Counted from the stretch's first letter, positions 1 through 13,213 are shown. The stretch: 64,000 nt of DNA from Hoplostethus atlanticus (GCA_034670405.1 JAXDDX010000041.1:2417501-2481500), one strand, 5' to 3'. Numbers and translations: made by a program. Notes: generated from the letters alone by a model not told the origin.

Positions 1-492
1 AGGGGCCCGGCATGCGCGCGGCCAAAAGCGAGGTGTCGCTCATCGACTTCACCGACTTCACCGACGACAGCTTCAGCTCGGCCACGCCCTCCCCGCTCAC
101 GGAGACGCGGCAGCTAGATCAGGACACGCTGCAGGTGCAGTAAGAGAGGGCGGGGTCCCATCCCAGATAGTTCACTTGAGTTATCAGAGTGACGCGACGG
201 CACTTGAGCGCCATGGGGACGTTGATGACATCACGTTAAAAATAACTGCCGTCCGTCTCTCTCTCCGTCTCAGGACGCTCCCTCCATTTTGGACTGGCCC
301 CTCCCGCTGCCAGCTTACGATCAGGTTGCCGCGGAGCTCGAGGACCAATCGGAGGACCAGGAGGTGCGCTCCATCAACAGGCGATTGGCTGACGAGGCTT
401 CGGCCCCGCCCGGTGCCACGGTGGAGGGCAGGAGCGAGTCCCAGTCAGCTGACCTCTTCCAAGAGCTACAGAGAGAGGTAGAGCAAGGGAAT

Positions 493-534
<42 letters not shown>

Positions 535-673
535 ACACACATGAATGCACTCAAACACACACTTTAGTTCACAGATGAGTTCACACCTGCATGCTCCTGA
601 TTGATTTTTGTCTCTGTTGACTACATGGATGAACACGTGAATGCACATGAACACAAACAGACCATAGATGAAG

Positions 674-715
<42 letters not shown>

Positions 716-2012
716 TTCATTCTGTACCAATATTTCTCTCTGTCTCTGTCGACTAGGTGATGGTGAAGCTGCAGGTTCCCATGGCGACAGGCCGCTCCCT
801 CCCCTCATCCCCCCTCCCTCTCCCCCTGGCGCCCGCAGGCCCTCACAGGCAGATCTACCTGCCTCCCCCCACCTCCTCCTTCTCCTCCTCCTACGAGGAC
901 AGGCCGGTGCTGCCGCCCCGTACCCCCGTCCCCCCTCTGCGTCCCTCCAAGCAGGCCCTCCGCCCCCCCCGCTCACAGGCTCGCTCCAGCTCTGTGTCCC
1001 TGGGCGACGAGGAGGACACGCCCCCTCAGATCCCGCCCAGAGACCACGCCTTCTCCCAGCCCGGCTCCCGTTCCTCCTCTCCCCTCCCTCTGGTGCCCCC
1101 CCTCTCCTCCTCACCCCTGGCCCTGCCCCCTCCTCCCCTCTCCGTCTCCCCCCGCCGGACATACGGCCTCCTGGGCTCCCTCCTGACGTCCTCCAACTCC
1201 CCTTCCTCCTCTCTGCCCGCCGCCTCCCATCCCTCCCGGCTCATGGCTCCGGGTTCCTCCTCCTCATCCAACTCCTTACTGGAGCCTCTCTCCTTCCCTG
1301 AGGGGCATGGCCTGTCCTCACTGATTGACAGCACCCAGACTTCTGCTCCCGCCCCCTTGCCAGAGCGCCCCGCTTACCTGGAAAGGTGTGTTGCTGATAT
1401 CAATACCACATATCACTGGTCTGCCATGATGTGAATGAACCTAGTTAGAAAGAAAATATGAATTTCTTTCATTTTTAGTTTTAAGTTTCCATATTTTGTG
1501 TCTGTGATCAGATACGGAGCAGCCAACATGGCGGCAGTCAAACCCATGATGCAGCAGTCTGGCGGAGCCAAACCAAACTCCTCCTACAACAACAACAACG
1601 GACGAACTGCGGTTCCCAGCATGCAACAGGAGCAGAGCATCACACAGGTGAGTGTGAGGAAAAGGTATTGAATGGACAACATTTCTCTCTCTCTTTTTTC
1701 ACACTGTATATATACAGTATATCACTCTGGATGTATACGTTCACTGTGATGGACAGGTCCAGGGAGCGGTGCACGGTGTCACGGCGGAGGAGTGTCAAGC
1801 TGCACTGCAGAGTCACAGCTGGAGCATCCCTGAGGCCATACACCACTTGAAGGTGATCTATCTATCTACCTATCTATCTATCTATCTATCTGTCTGTCTA
1901 TCTATCTATCTGTCTATCTGTCTATCTGTCTCTCTATCTCTCTCTCTATCTATCTGTCTATCTATCTATCTATCTGTCTATCTGTCTATCTGTCTCTCTC
2001 TCTATCTATCTG

Positions 2013-2047
<35 letters not shown>

Positions 2048-2402
2048 GTCTATCTGTCTATCTATCTATCTGTCTGTCTGTCTGTCTGACTACACTGTAG
2101 GTGGAGCAGTTGTTTCGGCTGGGCTTGCGGTCCAGAGCAGAATGCCAGGAGCTTCTGCAGCAGTGCCAGTGGAACCTAGAACAGGCCAGTGCAGTCATAC
2201 TGGACACATATGGGCCGCACCGCAACAGGTACAGACGCACGATGTCCCTTTTCTTTTTTTTCTGGGCTCTTATGTAGCCAGTCTGGAAATGTGTGGTAAA
2301 TGCCCATTAGACAAAGGCCTTGAAAAAGCTTTGGAATGGAAGAAAAAAACAAAAAAAAAGTCAGCTAATGCATGGTGTCTGTCTCTCTCTCTCAGGAAGT
2401 GA
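1..2402 (+). CDS. tnk2: tnk2 / ACK1 (activated CDC42 kinase 1), C-terminal part, 5' end outside window
   Basis: Non-receptor tyrosine kinase acting downstream of CDC42 and receptor tyrosine kinases. The kinase, SH3 and CRIB parts lie left of the window. Exons by splice sites and frame: <1-134, 274-477, 757-1385, 1512-1647, 1757-1852, 2101-2228, 2396-2402 (stop TGA 2400-2402). The first has SLIDF (compare VSIIDF in human TNK2). The second has [12 protein letters not shown], matching the human PPAY/WW-ligand segment, then [11 protein letters not shown]. The third is a Pro/Ser-rich SH3-ligand tail ending PERPAYLER. The fifth and sixth encode the UBA region ([43 protein letters not shown]). The protein ends GPHRNRK, like human PAHHKR. 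Family assignment is secure by recalled similarity; whether it is the a or b teleost copy cannot be told. Confidence 0.93.
493..540. repeat. (CA)n microsatellite
   Basis: Nearly pure CA tract in the tnk2 intron starting 16 bases after the exon ending at 477. A second CA tract (675-713) lies in the same intron. Confidence 0.95.
1857..2092. repeat. (TCTA)n/(TCTG)n tetranucleotide array
   Basis: About 235 bases of TCTA and TCTG units with some TCTC. The array begins 4 bases after the exon ending at 1852 and stops 8 bases before the exon starting at 2101, so it makes up almost the whole 248-base intron between the two UBA-coding exons of tnk2. Confidence 0.95.
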
Positions 2403-2991
2403 TGACACGAGCGCAGACGCCGTGCGGACCTACACGCCAGTACCGGCTGACTCATCAGCTGAATGACTCATTGCTTCATGGACCCCCGGGGGTCACGAGG
2501 ATGTTCTCCAATGTTTCACTACTGTGAATACCAGACTCTGCCACTACCTGTGTTATCACACATGCATGCTCGTTGTTCGCTAACGGAGCAGTCACACTAT
2601 TTACTTGAACATTTGATATTTATGGCGTTTTTAAACCTGGATAATGAGAATTTATGTTGCCCGCTGACAGCTACTGCAAACTTTGACCTGGTTTGCATGT
2701 GTGTGTGTGTGTGCGTGCATGTGTGTATGTGTGTGTATGTGTGTGTGTGCACGTGTGCTTACATTTATGTACAGGCGCTGTAAATGCCCATCAGGGAAAT
2801 GTGAGCTAACGAGACGGTTTTACTCATCATGTTACGTTGGTGTAAAGCTGTAGATGTGATGCTGTATTGGATACTACACTTTACTGAGTGTGTCGACACA
2901 CAAGCTGATATTTTTGAGGAATGCGTCAACTGCTGGTCAGAAGAATAATGAAATGTCTAGTTAATGTAGTATTGATATAGTGCTGTAGCCT

Positions 2992-2997
2992 ATTAAA
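2992..2997 (+). promoter_or_regulatory. tnk2: candidate poly(A) signal for tnk2
   Basis: ATTAAA about 590 bases after the tnk2 stop, followed within 30 bases by T-rich and GT-rich sequence. The implied 3' UTR also holds a GT-rich microsatellite (about 2696-2755). It is inferred from the motif and position only. Confidence 0.4.
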
Positions 2998-3410
2998 GTA
3001 TAAATCATGTGTCCTTTATGGTGTCTTAAAGTCTTTCAGGTTTTATATTGGCCGCACATTGTGACTTTGATTGTTTGGACCAGAATTTTACTTGTGGTAA
3101 TATTTCAAAAGAAGAGGATATGAAGTAACAGGGATAAGATTTTTTTTGTTCCGAAAATAGATTTTTGAAGAAAGTGGCATCCATCCTCACAAAATGAAAA
3201 CAAACTGAGACATTAAAGGATAGTGTAATGGTAAGAATGGTAACAGATTTGATGTTTCTGAGTGATTCTGTTTAGACGTTCAAACTGGATATGCAGCGTT
3301 TTTGGAAATGAACTCTTCATGTATTTAAAATGTGTTATGAGAATCACAAACACGACGAAGCGCCCAGTGGCCAGATATTATAGAACTCTGACCCAAGCAG
3401 GTCAGGCTAC

Positions 3411-3452
<42 letters not shown>

Positions 3453-4040
3453 CACGTTCCATGACCAACAACATCCTAGAAAACCAGTACCTTTACCTTT
3501 AACACCTACCTAGCATCAAACCAAGACCTGTACGATAATAATAATACTAAGAAGAAGGAGAAACTTTATTTATTTATCGCTTTTTCAAAAAAAAAACATA
3601 CTAAGTGCTCAATACTCTCCAAACTTGCCTGGTGTGAATGCACCCTGAATGACTCCCGTGCCACACCTACGCCCACCAGTACATGCATTTACGTATTAGA
3701 GGATATCTTCGCTTTGACAGGTATCTCCACATCCTATCCCCAGGCTCGATAAAAGACGACAACGACAAATACACTTAAGAATGGTTTGTCGAATTTGATC
3801 CTGAGGAAAGTCAACTAACAAACTAGATAACTGGTATTACGCTCTAGCGCGTGTCGGGTATAGGTCAGATGCTCCAGGCGTTGCGGGTACTGGTTTGGAA
3901 ATCCCTTTTCCTAGTGTGTGTGTGTGTGTGCATGTACTCCAGCATGTGTGCCAGAGTGGGAAATTAAAACTCAACTCCACTTCATTTACACCCAATCTAA
4001 ATTGAAAGTGGCAGGTAAATTATCACAGATATGAGGTCAT

Positions 4041-4092
<52 letters not shown>

Positions 4093-4559
4093 CGTCTATT
4101 ACTGGCTCAGCTGCAAGCTCCTTTAGCCAGGCTTGTTGCATGCAATGCTGACCGCGTGACGACAGCGCGGCGTCATGTTATAATAAAGTGAGTTTTGCGT
4201 CATTCCCGTCTCAGAACGGCTGCTGTTCTGTGCTTCTTTGATTTTTATTTCCTGAAAAAACAAAATCAAAAGAACTTGATAACTGATCAACACGGCTGAA
4301 TGCCTCCAACAAACAACCCCAAACCTGCCCGCAAACCTTTTCAACCTCAAACCTGGCGGCATTTCCACCTGCCGGGGCCAATCCCGCTGCTCTCGTTCAG
4401 CCACGCCGTCACTCTCAGGCACAACAACACGCAGACATTATTGACTGAAACTGCATTGCGGTGTTGCCCAGTTGCCTCCAGTCTGATCCCTGGACAGAAG
4501 TGTTCAGCAGCCTAATTCCCCTGGACGCTCAGCCTGCACTTCTCTGCTGCTGGAGTAAG
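2998..4559. other. gene-free stretch with GT microsatellites
   Basis: I see no exon or recognisable element here. (GT)n tracts lie at about 3416-3450 and 4042-4080, the latter running into a GA tract. Confidence 0.6.
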
Positions 4560-4593
4560 CACTCACTGACACACTCACTGATGATGAATGGTG

Positions 4594-4642
<49 letters not shown>

Positions 4643-4750
4643 ACTCTTTATCTGTCTCTTTTTATCTCTCCTCTCCCTCTGTCTGCCTCTGTCACTTTTC
4701 AGGTGGTTAGACATTTAACATTCTTTGATGACTGGCTTGTTCTAGTGCGC

Positions 4751-4787
<37 letters not shown>

Positions 4788-5020
4788 GCGTGTCACGTTC
4801 CTGAGGTCTGGTGGCCTGTGTGGCGCTTTCAGTCTTCAGTTCCTCCCAGCCCATAACTATGGCAGCAGTGTGTTGAGTGCCGTGGGCGATAACATCCCTC
4901 CGTCTACAGTCGTCGGCGTGGACAACGTTCCATTGTCGTTGCTTGTCTGCCAAGGTTGTTTTTCCCCCCGTAGACATCTTGTATGATGGTCATGCCAGCT
5001 ATTTCCACGTGACATACAAG
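4560..5020 (+). repeat. dispersed repeat A, copy 1, carrying (CA)n and (TGTC)n
   Basis: Direct-orientation copy of the block at 26975-27556. Both contain, in order, an ACTCA/ATCATC start, a CA tract (4600-4639 here), a conserved T/C-rich segment, a TGTC array (4752-4795 here), and about 220 bases of near-identical unique sequence from CCTGAGGTCTGGTGGCCTG to TTCCACGTGACATACAA. The family is not recognised, and no terminal repeats or target-site duplication are obvious. Confidence 0.8.
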
Positions 5021-6073
5021 AGTGGGCTTTATAAATTGTGCCCCTGTGACCACGAGGCCTCACCATGTTCCTGTTAGATATGATTATGATGGGCTGTGTG
5101 CATGTTTTATATTGGATTCAGCATAGATTTTCCACGTGACTTTTTTTCTTCCCGGGTCAGCTCGCCGTCGGGCTCCCTCGGCCAACCGCCTATCACCAAG
5201 AGGTCGGAGAGACGTGATGGGTGGAGATCGATCGTTCCGTTCTCCGACGGCAGAGCAGTAATCAAGAGGAATGGCGAGTCGATAAGCCAAACAGTATCGA
5301 TCGGACAATTGAGCCGCTGATATATCTCGCTGGCTTTCCACGACCCTGAGCACTAAAGAAGCTGATTTCCAAGATGAACGACCCTGGTTCGCCGCCACCG
5401 ACGTGCACTATTTCATGAATTGTCTTCGGGTGTCTCTCTGTGTGATTGAGCGTTCTAATACTAAAAAAATAAAAATTCTTCATTCAGTGTCTATAACTAT
5501 TGACGATTTCATTTTCTCAACCCGGGGGACAAGTACACCGTCCTGCGGCGCTTTCAAGCATTCCAATAATTTTCATTTGTGTGCTATCAATCATCATCAG
5601 TCATTTGCCTGTTGATATCTGCATGTGTGTGTGTGTGTGTGAGAAAAAAAAGTAGGATCGAACGTGGCTTTTAATGCGCGGCTATACATCCCTGCTCCGG
5701 CTACACTTGAATGGCGGCTCCTGTCTCGTTTCCTGAACCGCTGACCTCTGCGGTTGTTTTCTTGGCAGCCTGTAATTACCTCAAGATAGATTTCCAAGAT
5801 GTAGGATAGATTTCCAATAGGCAGCGGTTCACACTCTCCCCCGGTGGCGTACATCCGGTCCCGAGACCGTTGGTTGGTTGTTTTCCCCTGAACTCTTGAG
5901 TCTGAGGACAGACGTCGTGAAGGTGAGCGGGTTGCCAGTTTGTTTTTTGTTTTGACTCCTGCCCGAAAGTCTGACCAAACATCAGTCTGGCAACCACGCT
6001 AGACTCAGAGCTCTAATGTGTGTACCTGAAAGGGTCAACAGCTCAGAGGCAATGAGAGACCCAGAGACCCACA

Positions 6074-6107
<34 letters not shown>

Positions 6108-7145
6108 CTTCCACCAAAAGGGGCGTGCCGTGAGGTGAGGCCCATTAGTCCAGAATGGATCATTAGGCAGCGTGGACACATGGGCCGCCACGCTTGTGCC
6201 AAGAATCACTGTCAAATGGCTGCACAATTAACGAGAACAAATACTTTGAGAGACTTTCATGACACGCATCCTTGAAATACAAAGCATTTTATTTATTTAT
6301 TTTTTGGGTTTTGTTCCATCAAGAAAGCATGCGGGGGGAGTTGAGCTCCTGAGACAAACAGCAAGGTTCCACCACCTCCACAGCTGGGCCAGAGACAGAG
6401 GAGGCAAGGACAGAGGAGATGATGACGCTGTAGCGAGAACCAAGGTGGCCGAGCTACAATAGGAGGAGATAGAGGTAATAGATAAAGGCACCAAATTTCC
6501 TTCCATCTCCCTCTGGCCATTTGCTCTGCTTTTGTCAAGATGTTATTAACAAATGTCAACAGCTTTGACCCTGTCACTTTGATTGGGCTCACGTTGGTCT
6601 CTCCTTTTCCTCTCAATTATAACATGGACTGTGCCTGCAGGACAGACGGTGAATGAAATGTGATTTGATCAGATTTTAGCGAGGGGAGGAAATGAAGGGA
6701 TAAATATATAGAGCAATACAATGACAGAGAGAGAGAGAGCGAGAGAGAGAAAGAGAGAGAGAGAGCGAGAGAATGACTCATCCTTGAACTGGGTAGAAAT
6801 TGATTGTATCAAACCGAGAGGAAAATGTGTTCTCCCCGAGGAGAAGAGAAAAAGGAGAGGACAGAGAGGAGGTGAGAAGGGGAGAGACAAGAGGCAGAAA
6901 GTAAATGGCTCCTCCAACAGACAAAAACCCCCCCCACCTCTGGACACACCCAAACACACATTCTGGTATTCACACCAGCTACTACTGTGTGCATGTGTAA
7001 ATGAATGGATTGGTTTTACTGGGAGCAGCGACATAAGCTCTCATGCTCTTATTCTCTTGGTACGACCTGGTGCAAAAAGCAGAGACGAGGCTCTTTTCGG
7101 CCCTTGGCGTCTCCTTCAGCTCTGCTCCCTTGGCTCGGGCAAAGG
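5021..7145. other. gene-free stretch
   Basis: Open frames here lack splice sites, homology or coding texture. There are short CA tracts (5622-5641, 6070-6106) and a GA tract (6725-6772). Nothing else is recognised. Confidence 0.6.
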
Positions 7146-8101
7146 AAGCAAATAAGTGACATTTATCACCACTGAATTCATAACATTGAAATATTTTACT
7201 TTGAAAACCATGTACCTGAATTTATTTGGTTTTGAATTCACTTCTTCAAAATTCAAATATTGACATTTCAAGCTTTGCAATTTCAACTAAACTCAATTTC
7301 ACATTGTTGTTTCACAATGTTCACAAATTCAGATCCGAAAATTCAAGTTTCAGAAATTCAAACCCTTCATTCAGGTTGCTCAAATTCGAGTGGTCAAATT
7401 CAAAATTCAAGTTAAAAAAATTCAGATAGAACATCCGGGCTACCAAGGACAGGCAATCGAGTCAATCGAACCGACTTCTGGCCTGTCAGTGTCATGTGAC
7501 CTGAAAGATGGCGACGAACGAGATCCGTGTACACTGAGTCAAATGGTTTTCTGTTTGCCTCAATAAATAAACCTAAATGTTTCCTGGCCAATATATAATA
7601 TACAATATAATCACATCAATGTAGAAATTATGTGATCGTACAGGACACTGATCTACAGATATTAGATTTTATACTTGTAGCGGACTCGGACCCCCGGGGC
7701 CGCGACACACAGACAGAGACACAGACAGGAGTGGAGAGTTCACGGGCCACCAGGCCGCTTTATTTGTACATAAAACCGCTGGTCTTGACCGCCGCTTTCC
7801 AGCGTCTTCTCGGCCGCTTTCCAGCGTGTTCTCGGCTGGCTGGTGCACCTCCCCTCCGGTGCCACCAGATCAGTCGCGGAGCACCAAAGCCGCGAGTCCA
7901 CCAGGCGCTTTTTTTGGATCTGAATTTGTGAACATTGTTAACAACAATGTAAAATTGAGTTTAGTTGAAATCGCAAAACTTGAAATGTCATATTTGAATT
8001 TTGAAGAAGTGAATTCAAAACCAATAAATTCAGGTACATGGTTTTCAAAGTAAAATATTTCAATGTTATGAATTCAAATATTAACGTCACTTATTCGCTT
8101 C
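7146..8101. mobile_element. fold-back element with ~190 bp terminal inverted repeats
   Basis: Left arm 7146-7336 is the approximate reverse complement of right arm 7914-8101. Shared landmarks are AAATAAGTGAC at the outer left end against GTCACTTATT at the right, and TACTTTGAAAACCATGTACC against its complement near 8035-8055. No transposase frame is seen, so this is a non-autonomous DNA element. The middle contains a different, GC-rich insert (see next entry). The superfamily is not determined. Confidence 0.75.
7676..7910 (-). mobile_element. possible LTR-retrotransposon LTR fragment nested in the fold-back element
   Basis: A GC-rich block differing sharply in composition from the AT-rich arms around it. 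It begins TGTAGCGGACTCGG. Read on the minus strand it has an AATAAA-like signal in GTACAAATAAAGCGGCC and ends in CTACA, as many Gypsy-type LTRs do. No second LTR or internal genes are seen, so at most it is a solo or partial LTR. Confidence 0.35.
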
Positions 8102-9163
8102 CATACTCTTTATGAGCTTCACACGTTTCACATTTGCCCCTTTTCTCTCAGGTCCATCGGAGGGCTGACTCGGGGATGTTTTCCTCTACGAGGCTAAAAG
8201 ACGAAGCGCAGGGTGGTCTGGCATTTAGGAAGACCGTTCTGTAACCGCCTCGGGATCAAAAGCCTTCAACAGCCAACGTGAGTCCATCAGCAGCCGTGCG
8301 TGCTGTCAAAGTGTCCCTGAGAATGATGCTCCTTCCCGCTCTCTCGTTTTAAGTCATTCTGCACAAGTTAGCCCGCTAAATTCTTCAAAGGTAGCATTTT
8401 ATTTTGGTAAAGTCCAATGGGGATACTCAACTATAAGGTGACAGAAAGTAGATGCTCATCCAAGTGACATCTCTACAGACTATGTAACACTAACCCTGAC
8501 CTGACCGAAGATTAACCCTTAACTCAGACACTGAATACCTTTTCACACTATTGCATCACCAGAAACTCAGTTGATAGTAAGTTGAGTACCAGCGTTGGAC
8601 TATCAAAATAAAGTGCGACCGCTTCAAATGTTTTGGACGATGGTTTTACGCCTCCTTCTTCTCAGATCCGCAGACTCCACGCGGCGTTCTGGCTTGAACT
8701 GTCGAGAGCTTTCTGAGGCCTGATGCTTTTAAGCGGCGGGTCTGTTGTTTCGCTCAGTTGGGAGAGGAGTGATATTCGTCGGGCAAGTCCACGTCCTCAG
8801 GGGCTCTTCAGTCTTCATTTAGCTTCTGTTCGCTCCTTCGCTTGATGATTCTCGCTTAACATCTACCTGCTCGTTCGTTCAAGGTCATTCTGCGTCTGCT
8901 CAGCTAAATGTGCTATGTGTGGTATGCAGTAGCTTGCACACACACACACACACACACCTCAGATTCATTCATGAAACTCTTCAAACACCGATTAGATCAA
9001 CTCAAAAGTATTTATTTTTCTTAGATCCCAATTAGATCCTGAAATACAAGGTTTTCACCACAACGGTGCATTACGAGGTTTGTCTGCCTCCACTCCTTCA
9101 GTCCTTCGTATAGTAATAGTGGCTGGAGGTCAAAGTGTGATGTCGTGGACGATCAAGTGTCAA

Positions 9164-9202
<39 letters not shown>

Positions 9203-9292
9203 GGAGATAGATGTGGGTAATGGTGTGGATAAATGGATACTGATGCTTTTCCCATTTCAGGCACTCACTCAAGACCAAACTAGTCCCCTGGC

Positions 9293-9336
<44 letters not shown>

Positions 9337-10135
9337 AGAAGGACAGAAAGGGAGAGGCTGCAGACGAACACGACCACTCTCTCCCTTTTATCTCCCTCTG
9401 TCAATTTCCCTCTCGTCTGCCTCCATGGAAATTCATCAAACAAACCTTTGATTGCAGATATTTAGTTCACCTCCCCATCCCCTGTCGCTCTCCCCCTCGC
9501 TAGCCTCCTTTTGCTCTCCTTTTCCTATTCACCTATTCAATCATCAATTTACTGGCCTCGCAGTGCAAAAAAAAATCAAAAGTGGTACAACGGAAAAAAC
9601 ACACCTTTTGATCTCTTTGATAAAAAAATAAATAAATAAAAACTTTCTTTGGTCATTTCAGTATTTGATGCCTGGCTGGTTTGATAAAGCAACGAGCCAG
9701 AATACCCCCTGATATGATTCACACCCCGTGGAGGTAACTGACAAATCTTTTGATCATTGAATTTTAAATTAGTTAACTAAAAAACACTAATAAATAAACG
9801 TTAGGCGATGACTTTAAAAACATTACGTTTTTCAAAGCTGCGCTGCCTCTGTCCTCCAGACACCAAAAGATCTTAAAGTGACATGTGTTCTTTCATCACC
9901 TGGGGTGAGACAAATCATTTTTACAGCCAAAACGTGAGAGGATTATGATTTTCTTTTTTTTTTTTTTTTTACTGTTGACTTACATGAGGTTCCTCCAAAC
10001 AATCCATACACTGGGTGGTATTTTGTATTGCTGCAATTGTATTTTTATTGTGTTTATGTCTTGCAACTTGTGAATTTAAATGATAAATGGGGGAGGTTTA
10101 TGTCATTTACAAAAGGGGAAATCAAGACAAACCTG
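8102..10135. other. gene-free stretch
   Basis: No exon supported. CA tract near 8937-8957, GT/GA tracts at 9165-9205 and 9293-9333, and a T run near 9953-9970. Short ORFs here are translations of the GA/CT tracts. Confidence 0.6.
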
Positions 10136-10830
10136 CTTAAGGGGGCGTTAAGTAATTTATGACTGTTTTTTTATTTATTCCTGTAGCAATAAGCTAGCTC
10201 ATTAGAGCAGAGCTCCATCAGAAACCTAATAACGTAAACATAAAAGTAATATTGCTTTGTCATTTGCTTAAATGACTTTGGGGGGAGGGGCCTTTCAGCC
10301 GGTCCCTCCTCCATAGAGCAGGGGGAGAGGGGAGGGGCCTGTAGCTGGTCCCTCCCCCCTAGAGCAGGGGGAGAGGGGAGGGGCCTGTCAGTCGGTCCCT
10401 CCTACAAGATAGACCACAATGCAGTCTGCTGATGAATGTTTATCAGCGGCTTTTTTTGTTTAAATGTTTTCCCTAAAGAAAGTTCTGTTTCTGGCTCAAC
10501 GTTGTAAATATGTGAAGCAGTTTGATTCTGTCTAAAGATTCTCATAGTTTGATCATCTCCCCTTTGATAATCCTCCTCAAAAAACAGACACAAAACAAAC
10601 AACCTGCAAATCCTTTTTGAGCAGCCAATAGCTACTAGCTACTATGCGGGTCGCTCGCTCTGAGGGCCGTCCTCCATGTTTGGGCAGTTGAAAATGCAAA
10701 GGGCAGGAGGGGAGTAGAGGCCAGAACGAGAAGTAATCATTGGGTCATTGGGTCGTTGGTATAGATCAACAACCCTGTCAAAACCCTGCAGTAATATTAT
10801 GGTCATTTTGTGCTATGGGGCAGATTTGAC
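10136..10830 (+). repeat. dispersed repeat D, copy 1, with internal minisatellite
   Basis: The left edge (GGGGGCGTTAAGTAATTTAT) and right edge (TATGGTCATTTTGTGCTATG) match, in inverted orientation, the two edges of the block at 42342-42746. The longer copy here includes a GC-rich tandem repeat and an AT-rich stretch. It is probably a non-autonomous transposable element of unknown family. Confidence 0.6.
10279..10403. repeat. ~55 bp minisatellite, about 2.3 copies
   Basis: Tandem unit containing GGGGAGGGGCC, then GGTCCCTCC, then AGAGCAGGGGGA, seen near 10279, 10329 and 10373. It is strongly GC- and G-run-rich compared with the surroundings. Confidence 0.8.
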
Positions 10831-12282
10831 CCTGTCAATCCCCTGAATGGTCACTGAATGCAATTCGTTAGTTAATGCTACAACATGCAGCTTTCCCCCT
10901 TTAGGCATAAAGTGTACTGTTAGTCCCGCCCTCCGATTCCGCAATCAATTTACCGCAGGGTTACGCCGAACAAGTGAAGGAATCACGCCGAATCCACAAA
11001 ACATAATTTCACAAAAACTACATCTATACGTCAATGGGCTATTGATGTGGCAGGTCTGTAGGCCTACTGCTGTCACAGTGCAATAAATCCAACTAATAAT
11101 AACTGCAGCTCAGAAGGTTTAATGCTCAGGGCTTTGGGCTTCTATGAGTGTTTGTCCTGGTATATGGCACAAGATGTTCCCATCTTATCCTGTGTATTGA
11201 TTAATGTATTTTATAAAGCCTTTTCTACTTGATTGACGAATAAATATATATTTTACTTAATAATTAGACATGTTCTTAATGCCTGGAGAGTATTACAGAA
11301 TATTACTCTCAAACTGCAGAATTTCCACAGAATTTGGGGATTTTTGCTCAGGGAATCCTGGTTGGACCGCCAGCTGCAGATAAATGGGGATCATTTAGAC
11401 ATGGACACACACGGTCCCAGCCACAAACTGATAATGAGTATAACATATTATATATCATTAATGTGTTATTATTTTAATGCCAAATATGTGCATATTATAG
11501 CTTTCATTGGAAATTAATCAAGACTAAATCTACATGACTTTGGCTTTCCAACATGCAGTCTCTTTGTGGGTCTCTCTTTCACACACAAGCACACACATAC
11601 AGCTCAGACTAAATTCTTTTCAGCTCTGCGCAAAAATAAAAGTACCCCAGGGGCTTAGCACGGAAATAAAGCCACATTTCAAACCTTTCGACTCACTCTT
11701 CACAGCACCAGCTCCTCACTTCCTCTGCTCTCTCCCTGCCCAGCCACCTATGCGACACGCCGCACTGTTGCCCTCCACGCCTCACGTCTTAGAAATGCCT
11801 CGTCAGTAACTATAGAAACCAACGGGCTTCAAATAGCTTTGAAAGGCCACATCATTTCTTTTATTACAGCCTTTACTTTTCAATTCTATCAATGTGCGCA
11901 GGCTCACAAAGACACAAAGACACGTATTAACCCTGCGATGAATAGCCCAATCCTGCCAAGGGCGGCATCTTATGTCACCATGTCCACCTGTTCATTATCT
12001 ATCTCCAACTGGACATTTTCAATCAAATCATTTTCTCTTTCTCCTCCTGCGTCAGTTGTTCACCTCCCTCTCTCCGCTCTATCTCTCTCAACTCGAGTCA
12101 ATAGGCTTTCATGGCGCAACTGACTAATTAGCTAAATAAGTATCCAACTAAATAAATATATTTCTCTCTCTCCCTCCTTCTGTCTCTTGTCTCTCTGCCT
12201 CCCTCAGTGTTTCTGTAATCAGAGTAAATTAGCGCTAATTCATGCTGATGATCACAGTCAGCAGCAGACAGGAAGCAGAAGT

Positions 12283-12313
<31 letters not shown>

Positions 12314-12660
12314 CGCGTGCACATCTGTTTCTGCATTTGTACACGTGTGTTTGTGTCAAATCTCAATAAAATGTAATATACCTCCTTTATTATCACTGTA
12401 ACCTGAGCATAGAATCAACATTGAAATGTCACATATAAGAATTCAACTTTTCCTCTATTTCTATCTAATCAAAGATGTTTAATGAAGATGTTTGATTTTG
12501 TTTGAGTGGCTAAATTTAATGTTATTGCTTTTCCAAAAATCCACTCTTTTTTTCCAGGCAGTTTCAGACCAACTCTAGTCAACGCATCACAACGGGTTGC
12601 TCTGACTTGGTCCTGATTGGCTCCCCTCACTAAACAATTCTTCTTTTTAAAGATTTCTGT
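10831..12660. other. gene-free stretch
   Basis: AT-rich sequence with a short GT tract at about 12285-12315. No exon, element or RNA gene is recognised. Confidence 0.55.
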
Positions 12661-12960
12661 GTCCAGGCCTGTTGCATAATGCTGAATGCATTCCAGGAGT
12701 TATTTTGTGTTTAGTGTACCCACTTTCCCTCAACCTGCCTTGTCTACTTCTACTTCACTTAGTGATTTCCTATATGTCCCAGAATGACTTTCGACAACCC
12801 CCAGAGAACGGGCCTGCACTTGCATTGTTATCACAGTTATCAGTGGGAATAATAAAAATAAACCACCAAACAACAAAATGGACCCAGAAATGCAATAGCT
12901 GTTTTTGAACAGTATTAAAGTATTATGGTGGATTTTCATCATTTTCATCACAGAATCCAT
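12661..12960 (+). mobile_element. TTAA-type MITE family B, partial copy 1
   Basis: Matches the internal parts of the copies at 32219, 33395 (reverse) and 59611. Shared pieces are GCATTCCAGGAGTTATTTTG, GTGTACCCACTTTCC, CCCAGAATGACTTTCGACAA, CCCCCAGAGAACG and CCAAACAACAAAATGGACCC. The terminal repeats are eroded in this copy. Confidence 0.7.
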
Positions 12961-13213
12961 TAGATTCCCTAAACCATCATGTCCCACTCCAACTTCCTGT
13001 TTGAACGGGAAATGCATCTAATTAAGGAAACATGATGCTCTCAAAATGACACTTCATTGCGACTTGAAGCAGGAGGTTACACATCTACATTTAAGGCATT
13101 TAGAGCATGAGTCACAACAAATAAATACATCATTCCCCAAGAATGATGCAGGAACCCCTTGAGCCAATCAGTAACAAGATGCATCATCCCTCCCTGTTTC
13201 GTCAAATTCAGAC

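Noticed and set aside
674-1162. 162-codon minus-strand open frame
   Set aside because: Antisense shadow of the Pro/Ser-rich tnk2 exon, entirely Arg/Gly-rich from GC skew.
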